A stretch of DNA of 64,000 bases from Thalassotalea fonticola. GTDB taxonomy: Bacteria > Pseudomonadota > Gammaproteobacteria > Enterobacterales > Alteromonadaceae. Both the position numbers and the translations under genes were made by a program. The stretch covers positions 1,798,001-1,862,000 of the forward strand of contig NZ_CP136600.1 of NCBI RefSeq assembly GCF_032911225.1. Direction: 5' to 3'. The notes under the pieces were generated by a model, which was not told where the DNA came from, did no database searches, and saw only the letters and a list, made by a program, of their open reading frames with translations. Within the stretch, counting starts at the first letter, position 1. Each line of letters begins with the position of its first letter. Below, in pieces: positions 48,643 through 55,955 of the stretch.

Positions 48643-49565
48643 AATGTCTCTCCTAATGGCCACTTATCAAAATTATTACCATGTTGACTCAACAAGGCAA
48701 ACAACCACCGCTCGAGTCCAAACGCAACACAAGCAGTTCTCGCTGGCTTACCATTTAAGCTAATGTTGTAGCAATCACTAAAGAAACTGCGATGATTATT
48801 GGTTGATGCTATCGCCAAACCATTTTTCAGGCATAACTCCTGTTTTACCGGCTCAACAAGTTGACTGATAGCTTTGCTGTCATTAGAGGGGTCAAAAAAT
48901 GGATCACTCGCTTGTTGCCATGATGCGTTCAGCCCAAGCTCGTTAGCAAAAGTGCTGATAAACGCCTGCGCTGTTTCGATAAACTTGTCTATCCCGTTCG
49001 GATCGGACAAACATACGACTTCACGCATGGTAAAATTCCATTGTCGTTGTAATGGCGCATAAAATTCTTCGCGGCGATGACAGGTGCATTTGGTGGTTAA
49101 GTACCTTGTCTCATCAAGGCTATGGTTTTTAAAGCGATGATAAAAGTGATAGCACGAGGCTGGCGTTAATACTTGCTTCGTTGCTTGCCAGTCGACATTT
49201 TCATTTACAGAACTTGGGGTTGTTGCATTTGAATTGATTGCACTTTGCTTAAACTTATTTAAATTGTCGCTTTCAGGCTCTGGCGTATAGGCAAAGGTTG
49301 CAAGGTGAGGGAACGAATCACAATAACCGGTTGGCGCTAAATCTGCTATTGAGATAAAATTTGGGAACAAATATTGAACTGCATTTAACTGCTCTGCCCA
49401 TTGCTCAATCCGTGCATCAAGCAAGTTTAAATATTTCAATAAGTCACCAGACAACGCAGCATAGCCATCGCTATGCCATTGTAGATCGTGCCATTGCAGA
49501 TCCCCCCCGTGTAAATCGTCTAATTGTTCTGCTTTATACTTGCTTTTATTCTCGACAAAACACAT
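48639..49565 (-). CDS. Amino acid:[carrier protein] ligase, SerRS-like
   Basis: A 308-residue protein of the truncated class II seryl-tRNA-synthetase family that lacks a tRNA-binding arm and charges a carrier protein with glycine or alanine. Motif 2 is CHRREEFYAPLQRQWNF and motif 3 ACVAFGLERWLFALL. Cys138, Glu182 and Cys279 fit the three-ligand zinc site described for these ligases. About residues 95-130 are a Ser/Asn-rich insertion that looks like a flexible linker. The start overlaps carrier protein 1 by 20 bases, so the two are tightly coupled. The amino acid is not readable from sequence. Confidence 0.85.
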   Translation of the reverse strand: MCFVENKSKYKAEQLDDLHGGDLQWHDLQWHSDGYAALSGDLLKYLNLLDARIEQWAEQLNAVQYLFPNFISIADLAPTGYCDSFPHLATFAYTPEPESDNLNKFKQSAINSNATTPSSVNENVDWQATKQVLTPASCYHFYHRFKNHSLDETRYLTTKCTCHRREEFYAPLQRQWNFTMREVVCLSDPNGIDKFIETAQAFISTFANELGLNASWQQASDPFFDPSNDSKAISQLVEPVKQELCLKNGLAIASTNNHRSFFSDCYNISLNGKPARTACVAFGLERWLFALLSQHGNNFDKWPLGETL

Positions 49566-49818
49566 CTTCGGCCTCCAACGTAAAAAAGCTATTTACAATC
49601 ACCGCGATATTTTTAAAACAACCTGGTAGCAACTGCTGGGCGGTAATTCTATTACCACTGCTTTGTTCAAGTAATAGTAATAAATCAAGTACTTGAAAAG
49701 AGGTAATGAATCGATTTTCAAGCAAAGACGTTTCATTACTCACAGTATTGAAGTCAGTATTTGGATTAACTCGCTGTAAGCATTCGCGTACTAATGTTTC
49801 GGCGTCTGATTTATTCAT
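49546..49818 (-). CDS. Aminoacyl carrier protein 1
   Basis: A 90-residue carrier-like protein. The stretch ENRFITSFQVLDLL aligns with the usual DSLxxVEL region, so the serine after IT (about residue 39) is the likely phosphopantetheine site, although the preceding Asp is replaced by Thr. It lies directly before the SerRS-like ligase and is its likely partner. The ATG overlaps the oxygenase stop (ATGA). Confidence 0.8.
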   Translation of the reverse strand: MNKSDAETLVRECLQRVNPNTDFNTVSNETSLLENRFITSFQVLDLLLLLEQSSGNRITAQQLLPGCFKNIAVIVNSFFTLEAEDVFCRE

Positions 49819-50672
49819 CCTACATCCCCTAAAAGTTGCTGTTGGTAAAGCCAGCCAAGCCTTTTTTGTTGCAAGGCATCTCGATGCAGCTTGGCACGTT
49901 CACTATTAAATACAGCCATGCTTAAACCGGCACAATCGGTTAAACCAGCGTCGAAATAGGCGTCAGGGCAATAAAACTGTTTCCAGGTAGTGAGTAAAAA
50001 ACCATTTAGGTGCTGATTTATTTTGAGTAGTTGCTGTTCATCAATATTATTTTTCTGTTCATTAAACCAATATTTTAAAAAGCCTAAGCCAAAAGCTAAA
50101 TGTCGAGACTCTTCTAGATGATGCAAACGGTTAATATCGGCAACAATAGCAACTACATTTTTATCATTCGCAATACGGCGGTTATATTCATCGACAACAG
50201 TTTCAAAAATATAAATTCGAGCAAACAGCAATAACAGCTCTATGTCACCATGGGGTTCAGCAGCAATATCCAAAGCACGTAATGGGTAAACTTTATTAGC
50301 ATACTGGATACAAAACCGTGAAAAATACATCATGTGCTTGGCTTCTTCTTCAATAAAATGCAACAAATACTCAGACATTGCTATTGATGGAAAATTAAAT
50401 AAGTGACTGCTAACAGCGTTAATCAAGTATTTTTCACCATGTACGTTTAAGCTAAAAAAGTTTACTGCTTCATAAAAGCTTAACCGTATTTGCTGTTGCT
50501 CAGTTAATTCATGCCATTGCTTGCTGCCAAATATTGAGATTAATTCAGCAGAAAAAAACCACTGATTCTCAGGCAAGTGTTCAGGCCAAGTAATCGCGTC
50601 AGGCGTTAAAAATTGTTGCTCAGACATGTGCGTTAATTTTTTTAATTGCGTGGTAAACGTTGCAATATTCAT
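49815..50672 (-). CDS. AurF-like diiron oxygenase
   Basis: A 285-residue helical protein with ligands expected of the AurF/p-aminobenzoate N-oxygenase group: Glu80, Glu110-x-x-His113, Glu157, and Glu188-x-x-His191, the last within HHLEESRHLAFG. Members oxidise amines to hydroxylamine, nitroso or nitro groups; others have different roles. The ATG at 50672 forms an ATGA overlap with the KAS gene. Next to an amino-acid-loading pair, oxidation of the amino nitrogen of a carrier-bound amino acid is an attractive guess. Confidence 0.75.
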   Translation of the reverse strand: MNIATFTTQLKKLTHMSEQQFLTPDAITWPEHLPENQWFFSAELISIFGSKQWHELTEQQQIRLSFYEAVNFFSLNVHGEKYLINAVSSHLFNFPSIAMSEYLLHFIEEEAKHMMYFSRFCIQYANKVYPLRALDIAAEPHGDIELLLLFARIYIFETVVDEYNRRIANDKNVVAIVADINRLHHLEESRHLAFGLGFLKYWFNEQKNNIDEQQLLKINQHLNGFLLTTWKQFYCPDAYFDAGLTDCAGLSMAVFNSERAKLHRDALQQKRLGWLYQQQLLGDVG

Positions 50673-51619
50673 ACTTTTTCTACCACCATACATTGCCAAT
50701 TACTGCCAAATCCGGCCATAAAAAGTAACACCAGCTCACCTTTTTTCATTTTCCCGCTGTTATCAAGACGAGACAGGTTAATGATATTGTCGCTGCTGAT
50801 CACATGACCCACATGCGCTAAGGAATCAAACCACGCCTTCTGCTCATCAATCCCTAACAGGCTGGCAAGAATAGCCCAGGCTTTGGCATTGGTATTTTGC
50901 GGAACCACCCAATCGATATCGGTCACCGCCAGATTTATTTGTTGCAGGGTAGCGCTTATTAACTGATGCAAATAAGAGAAGTAACTGCCGACGGTTTCAT
51001 CATCACTGGCACTGACCTGGGCACCATTAGTAAGATGCCGAACCGTTAAAATGCGAAAACCTCGCGGCTTTCGTGACACTAAACAGGCGGCGCCACCATC
51101 TGAAATTAAATTATACGCTTGCTCGTAATAAGCGTTTCTGGGAAAGTTATCAGCGCTGATACACAAAATATTATTGATATTATCTTCTGCCGTTAAGAAG
51201 TTGTTAGCGATACGTATACTGCCGAGCATGCAAGTACATGCTTGCTGAGTTAAGCCAATAACAAAAGCGTTATCCATACCAAATTCAACTTGTAATTTAC
51301 TGGCAGGAAACACCATTAAATCTTTTACGTCTCGGCTGCTTTCAAATTCTTCGCTTTGATGACTATTGGCATTTTGCGGTAAACAATTTGCGTAAATAAT
51401 ACAATCAATTTCAGCAGTATCGATTTGACTGTCAACAAGCGCCTGACACGCCAGTTGATAAGCAGTTTCACCTTTCGAACAAACAAAATGCTGTTCAAAA
51501 CCTGACTCTTTAAGTGCTTGCATAGTTGAGAGCAAAACACCGGCTTGTTCAGCTTGTTTTAACGAACGACATTCACTGCCTAATGAATACCCCAATTGTT
51601 GTAAATAGCTATCAGTCAT
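50669..51619 (-). CDS. KAS III-like acyltransferase with altered active site
   Basis: A 316-residue thiolase-fold protein of the FabH family. The nucleophile Cys128 is present in QQACTCML. The usual VPHQAN histidine is replaced by Gln241 (VVPQNTN), and the usual GN asparagine by His272 (VGHVISSD). The fold therefore looks intact while the standard Cys-His-Asn triad is not. Decarboxylative condensation is doubtful; transfer of an acyl group to an amine or hydroxyl is possible. AGGAG precedes the ATG. Confidence 0.82.
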   Translation of the reverse strand: MTDSYLQQLGYSLGSECRSLKQAEQAGVLLSTMQALKESGFEQHFVCSKGETAYQLACQALVDSQIDTAEIDCIIYANCLPQNANSHQSEEFESSRDVKDLMVFPASKLQVEFGMDNAFVIGLTQQACTCMLGSIRIANNFLTAEDNINNILCISADNFPRNAYYEQAYNLISDGGAACLVSRKPRGFRILTVRHLTNGAQVSASDDETVGSYFSYLHQLISATLQQINLAVTDIDWVVPQNTNAKAWAILASLLGIDEQKAWFDSLAHVGHVISSDNIINLSRLDNSGKMKKGELVLLFMAGFGSNWQCMVVEKV

Positions 51620-51628
51620 AATTAACTC

Positions 51629-52195
51629 CTACAGCAAACCGGCAGGAATAAAACGACCCGTTGTGCTCATATAACACTGATAGCTCCCGCCAAACACCTG
51701 TGTTAAGCGAGTTTCTTCACGTTTGGCTGTTACAGTTAAAACAATGATGCCATAAGCCAAGCAGCCAAAGAGCAAGTAATGCGGAAATAGCATTACACTT
51801 GCGCAAAATGCTAAAAGAAACGCCGAATAAAATGGGTGCCTAATGCTTTTATATGGACCCCAGGTAACTAACTCCTGTGGTTGGTCATTGACTTGATGCC
51901 ATAACGCCGGCTTAAATTCATGTGCATGAATAGTGCAGGCAATCAGCCCAATTGAGGCAATGCTAAATATTGCCGCACTGATTTGAGCAAGCTCGAATAA
52001 TAGTGCTGAATACATCTGTAGAGAGATTAACTGCTCAACATAGCCCATAATCAACACCACAACGACCACCAAGAAAGGTAATGCGGTAATACACCACTTC
52101 AGATTAAATGAGCCATCTCGGCGAAATATTATCAAAGGTAACACGGCAATTACGATAAAGTTACTCATCACCATCACAAAAGATACGGTATTCAT
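51629..52195 (-). CDS. ICMT/PEMT-like membrane methyltransferase
   Basis: A 188-residue integral membrane protein with about five helices. The C-terminal motif GPYKSIRHPFYSAFLL and the KREETRLTQVFG segment match isoprenylcysteine carboxyl methyltransferase/phospholipid methyltransferase-like proteins. It could O-methylate or N-methylate the lipid-like product at the membrane, using S-adenosylmethionine. AGGAG precedes the ATG, two bases after the ligase gene. Confidence 0.8.
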   Translation of the reverse strand: MNTVSFVMVMSNFIVIAVLPLIIFRRDGSFNLKWCITALPFLVVVVVLIMGYVEQLISLQMYSALLFELAQISAAIFSIASIGLIACTIHAHEFKPALWHQVNDQPQELVTWGPYKSIRHPFYSAFLLAFCASVMLFPHYLLFGCLAYGIIVLTVTAKREETRLTQVFGGSYQCYMSTTGRFIPAGLL

Positions 52196-52197
52196 AA

Positions 52198-53964
52198 TTA
52201 GCTCTCCTGTTGTTGATGGGGCTGATTTGCATACTGTTCAATAAGTTGCTCCACCTGCAAACGCTTAATTTTGCGAGTGGTGGAACGGGGCAAATCTTGA
52301 GCAAGCACAATGACTTTAGTCGGCCGTTTCCAGCGCACCAATTTTTCACTGCGCTGCTCGATGATCTGCTGCAGTTTTTGTTGTAAGGCGTATTGATCTT
52401 GCTTAAATTCTTCGCTGAGTTGTTCACTGGCAACCAGTACTGCACATACTTGTAATCTACCTTGATATAGCCCTTCATTTGCTTTTAACGCAACAACGCA
52501 GCCTTCTTTAATGTCTGGGTGCGAAAATAACTGCGGCTCAATTTGCTCTGGTTGTAAATTTTGGCCATCGGCTAACACTATGGTGTTTTTCTTCCTGCCG
52601 GTTACATAAAGAAAACCTTTTTTGTCGATATAACCAAGATCGCCAGTATGCAACCAACCTTGTTGATCAATCGTTTTTGCCGTTAAAGTTTCATCGCCAT
52701 AATACCCTGCCATTACATGATGGCCACGGGTAAGGATTTCACCTACAGCGTAGGTGTCTAATTGATTTTTTTTGTCTATTTTAACTTGGCAACCTGGTAA
52801 GGGTTTGCCAACTGAGCCATAACGGTTTTTATAAGGTGTATTGGCGCTAATAACCGGACTGGTTTCAGTCATGCCATAACCTTGATATACGGTAAAGCCA
52901 AGATCAGTAAAAAACCTTAAGGTGGTTTTATCCAGTGGTGCGCCACCACACACAAAGTGCTTAAACTTGTTACCAAACTTTTTATGAACCTGGTGAAATA
53001 TTGTTTTCCTAAGGGCTACTGGTAGGTATTTACTGATATGTAAAAACGAGTTAAACAGTAGCTGTTTAGCTTTAGACTCTTTGGCGACTTGCTGTAAAAT
53101 AGACTTTTTCATCAATGATAAAAACAATGGTACGGCAATTAGAAACGTTGCGTTTTGAGCTCGCATGGTTTTTAACAGATCGTCGGGAATTAAGCTGTTT
53201 AAATAACAAACCTGCCCACCTCCCCATAACACGCCTAACAATCCGGCTGACAGCTCTAATAAATGATGCAATGGCAAAATAGATACACATACTTCAGCGC
53301 CATCAGTTTTCATCAATCGATTTAAGTTTTCAACTTGGCCGACAATGTTTCTAAAGGTGATCTCTACGCCTTTGAACTTACCGGTAGTGCCCGAGGTGTA
53401 ACAGATCACGGCTTTACTGTTTAATTTAACACGTTGATGATATTTGCTTAACGAGTTAATAGAAGATTCGAGTGCTGTTAACTGGCTTTTATAACATTCA
53501 AGTTCAACAACAAAATTAATACTAGTCATTTGTTTTTGCAGGGTTAAACCTGTGGCTAGCATTTTACTAGAAGCAATAAGCGCTTTCGGTTTGGCATCTG
53601 TTAAAATGAGCAGCAGCTCTACTTCAGTTAACTGTGGATCAACGGGGACCACAATTGCGCCGCAAGATAGAATGGCTAAAAATGCGATGGCCCAATGTGG
53701 GCGCGCTTCACTTAACAACGCGACCCGATCAGCTCTGCGTATACCTTTAGCAAGTAATAATTTAGAAAACTGCTTTACCTCATCAGCCAGTTCCGCATAG
53801 GTAAATTGATCATCAACGTTAAGCTCACCACCTAACAAATGTCCAGACAAAGCGATTTGCGAAGCAAATTCATTCGCCTTAGCTCGTAGCGTCGCCGCAA
53901 CATCAACTTTAAACTCCGATTGCGAGTACTGCTCTAATTTATCTACCAATAATGCTGTATTCAT
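52198..53964 (-). CDS. Acyl-AMP ligase (ANL superfamily)
   Basis: A 588-residue adenylating enzyme. The phosphate loop is YTSGTTGKFKG. YGMTETSP and the hinge region WLHTGDLGYIDKKGFLYVTGRKKN are intact, and a C-terminal Lys lies near RSTTRKIKR. It would activate a fatty or other carboxylic acid and pass it to CoA or a carrier protein. I chose the ATG at 53964, with GGAGAAGG upstream; the frame to 54033 has a weak N terminus. It is the first gene of the operon. Confidence 0.88.
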   Translation of the reverse strand: MNTALLVDKLEQYSQSEFKVDVAATLRAKANEFASQIALSGHLLGGELNVDDQFTYAELADEVKQFSKLLLAKGIRRADRVALLSEARPHWAIAFLAILSCGAIVVPVDPQLTEVELLLILTDAKPKALIASSKMLATGLTLQKQMTSINFVVELECYKSQLTALESSINSLSKYHQRVKLNSKAVICYTSGTTGKFKGVEITFRNIVGQVENLNRLMKTDGAEVCVSILPLHHLLELSAGLLGVLWGGGQVCYLNSLIPDDLLKTMRAQNATFLIAVPLFLSLMKKSILQQVAKESKAKQLLFNSFLHISKYLPVALRKTIFHQVHKKFGNKFKHFVCGGAPLDKTTLRFFTDLGFTVYQGYGMTETSPVISANTPYKNRYGSVGKPLPGCQVKIDKKNQLDTYAVGEILTRGHHVMAGYYGDETLTAKTIDQQGWLHTGDLGYIDKKGFLYVTGRKKNTIVLADGQNLQPEQIEPQLFSHPDIKEGCVVALKANEGLYQGRLQVCAVLVASEQLSEEFKQDQYALQQKLQQIIEQRSEKLVRWKRPTKVIVLAQDLPRSTTRKIKRLQVEQLIEQYANQPHQQQES

Positions 53965-54560
53965 GATTTCACCTTCTCCTAACAAGCCCATGCTCATTTT
54001 GAAAGTTCGATAGAGATCAAATTTTTTAGTCAAAATTCAATCTCCTTTAACCAATATTCAGTTTTAATTTGCAGATTTTGTGCCACATAATCATAATTCA
54101 GTAAGTTGTTGTTTTTACAGCATTGTTAAAAATTGAGCTTCACACACCAGACAAATCTGGCATACATAAGTGTGTTTTCATGCACATAAATGTACTTTCA
54201 TTATCAGTAATCGTTATTGCAGTTACCTAGCCATTAGTACTGCTGTGCGTATCAGTTAGTTTAATCACCTTACCTCGTACAAATTTGCATAACCATTTAG
54301 CAATTATGTACACCAACAATTCTTCACTTAACAATCAATCAAATATTAATACCTATATAAAACAATCTATTAAGCGTATTTATAAAATCGGTTCAGTTCT
54401 TGCTCTTAGGTATTACGAGTGAAAGTGTATTTTGTACACCTTACAAAATACATGTAGCGAAGAAGGTAATTTGATCAATAAAGAATAGTTGAAAATTTGA
54501 TGTTTTGCTTTCTAACAATTCCGGCAATAAACGCCGGGTAACTAACTGGAGACAACACTG
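53965..54560. other. Divergent promoter region of the biosynthetic operon and the hydrolase
   Basis: About 600 bp of AT-rich DNA with no supported gene. It must contain promoters for the biosynthetic operon (minus) and the secreted hydrolase (plus). The clearest element is the inverted repeat at 54427-54451. A short hairpin CCGGC...GCCGG lies just before the hydrolase ribosome-binding site. Confidence 0.5.
54427..54451. promoter_or_regulatory. Perfect 10-bp inverted repeat, possible operator
   Basis: GTATTTTGTA-CACCT-TACAAAATAC: arms are perfect complements with a 5-bp spacer, a typical size for a dimeric regulator. It lies about 110 bp upstream of the hydrolase start. No T-run follows, so it is not a terminator. 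The regulator is unknown. Confidence 0.5.
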
Positions 54561-55883
54561 ATGAAAACCTTAATGTTATTAATTTCAATAGCTTTTATGA
54601 GCTTTACTGCAACAACTAATGCCGCTTCTAGCTATTTTATTGATCAAACTAAACTGCCCTTCACAGCATTGCCGGGGGCAACAGCCTATTGGGGGGTACA
54701 CACCAATGCGGGTTATCATATTGAAGTACCCGATGACTGGAATGGTGAGCTGGTAGTATGGGCACACGGGTTTAGAGGTTTTGGTAAAACAGAGCTTACT
54801 GTTGATGACCATCCAATGCGTCACTTTTTGATTGCCCAAGGTTATGCCTGGGCAGCATCATCTTACAGTAGAAATGACTACGATGTGACCACGGGAGTGC
54901 AAGACACCTTGGCTTTGCTAAAAAGGTTCAATGGTATTGCTGCAAAGCCGGATAAAATTTATATGACTGGCTTATCGATGGGTGGCCATATTACTGCGGT
55001 AATTATTGAGCAGTTCCCGAAATTATTTGCCGGAGCCATGCCTATTTGTGGCGCCGTAGGTGACTATGAAACCTTTGATTTTGTATTGGATTTCAACTTA
55101 GCCGCGCAGCAGTTAGGTACCGATACTTCTATTTTCCCAGTAGAACCATTTACTTATGTCACCGCAACGGTACCAAGTATCAAGGCCAATTTAGAATCTG
55201 CACCTAATACGTGGCCTGTGGGATTAAATCAACAAGGCGAAAACTTGAAAAATTTAGTGATGTTGCATTCAGGTGGCGATCGTCCAAATTTTGACAGTGC
55301 TTGGTTTTTCTGGAATAACTTTGCTGAAGTTGAGTCAGGGACAGGGCCAGGAAACTTTCTATTTGATTTAGGCTTAAGCGATGGCGTAATGCCAAGAAAT
55401 CCTGGGAATACAGCTGAAAATATCGATGTGGTGTATCAGTTTGATACTAACCCTGAGCTAAGCCCTGAAGAACAAGCGTTTAATGACTCAATATTTAGAG
55501 TGGCACTAGCACCACAAAGCAAAAATCCAAACGGCTTATCGCAAGTACCCGTGATCAACGGCAACCTGCCTATCCCGGTACTGACTATGCACAACATCGG
55601 CGATTTATTCGTACCAATTAAGAATGAAATTGCCTATGCCACAAAAGTTAAACAACAGGGTAAACAAGACTTGCTAGTAACTAGGGCTTACAGAGGTGTA
55701 ATGCACTGTGATTTCACTGCAAATGAAATGGTATCGTCATTCTTAGACTTGGTTGACTGGGTTGAAAATGGCAATAAACCAGCTGGTGATGATTTCCTGG
55801 ATGCTAACAATGTTGCGGCTGATGACTTTGGTTGTCAATTTACTTATGGTAACCACCCCTTTGACACTGCATGCCCAGGGTAA
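54561..55883 (+). CDS. Secreted alpha/beta hydrolase
   Basis: A 440-residue protein with a signal peptide (MKTLMLLISIAFMSFTATTNA). The nucleophile motif GLSMGGH and the VVWAHGFRGF oxyanion-hole-type segment identify an alpha/beta hydrolase; a late histidine in RGVMHCDFT may complete the triad. Esterase or peptidase function cannot be separated by sequence. TGGAG precedes the ATG. A strong terminator follows, shared in position with the convergent protease gene. Confidence 0.78.
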   Translation: MKTLMLLISIAFMSFTATTNAASSYFIDQTKLPFTALPGATAYWGVHTNAGYHIEVPDDWNGELVVWAHGFRGFGKTELTVDDHPMRHFLIAQGYAWAASSYSRNDYDVTTGVQDTLALLKRFNGIAAKPDKIYMTGLSMGGHITAVIIEQFPKLFAGAMPICGAVGDYETFDFVLDFNLAAQQLGTDTSIFPVEPFTYVTATVPSIKANLESAPNTWPVGLNQQGENLKNLVMLHSGGDRPNFDSAWFFWNNFAEVESGTGPGNFLFDLGLSDGVMPRNPGNTAENIDVVYQFDTNPELSPEEQAFNDSIFRVALAPQSKNPNGLSQVPVINGNLPIPVLTMHNIGDLFVPIKNEIAYATKVKQQGKQDLLVTRAYRGVMHCDFTANEMVSSFLDLVDWVENGNKPAGDDFLDANNVAADDFGCQFTYGNHPFDTACPG

Positions 55884-55905
55884 AGTAAATATTACCGAGT
55901 AAGCT

Positions 55906-55938
55906 AAACCAGCCTGACCTAGTCAGGCTGGTTTTATT
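55906..55938 (+). terminator. Terminator between hydrolase and protease genes
   Basis: Arms AAACCAGCCTGAC and GTCAGGCTGGTTT pair around a 3-nt CTA loop, with TTATTT following on the plus strand. It lies 23 bp past the hydrolase stop. On the minus strand the tail is less T-rich, so it serves the hydrolase best. Confidence 0.88.
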
Positions 55939-55955
55939 TGAATTATGATCTTTTA

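Noticed and set aside
48639..49565. True seryl-tRNA synthetase
   Set aside because: It is too short, lacks a tRNA-binding coiled-coil arm, and overlaps a carrier protein gene.
43781..54033. Aryl polyene or PUFA synthase cluster
   Set aside because: The carrier proteins, PPTase and MMPL exporter suggested it, but there are no paired KAS I/II enzymes, dehydratases or ketoreductases of those pathways.
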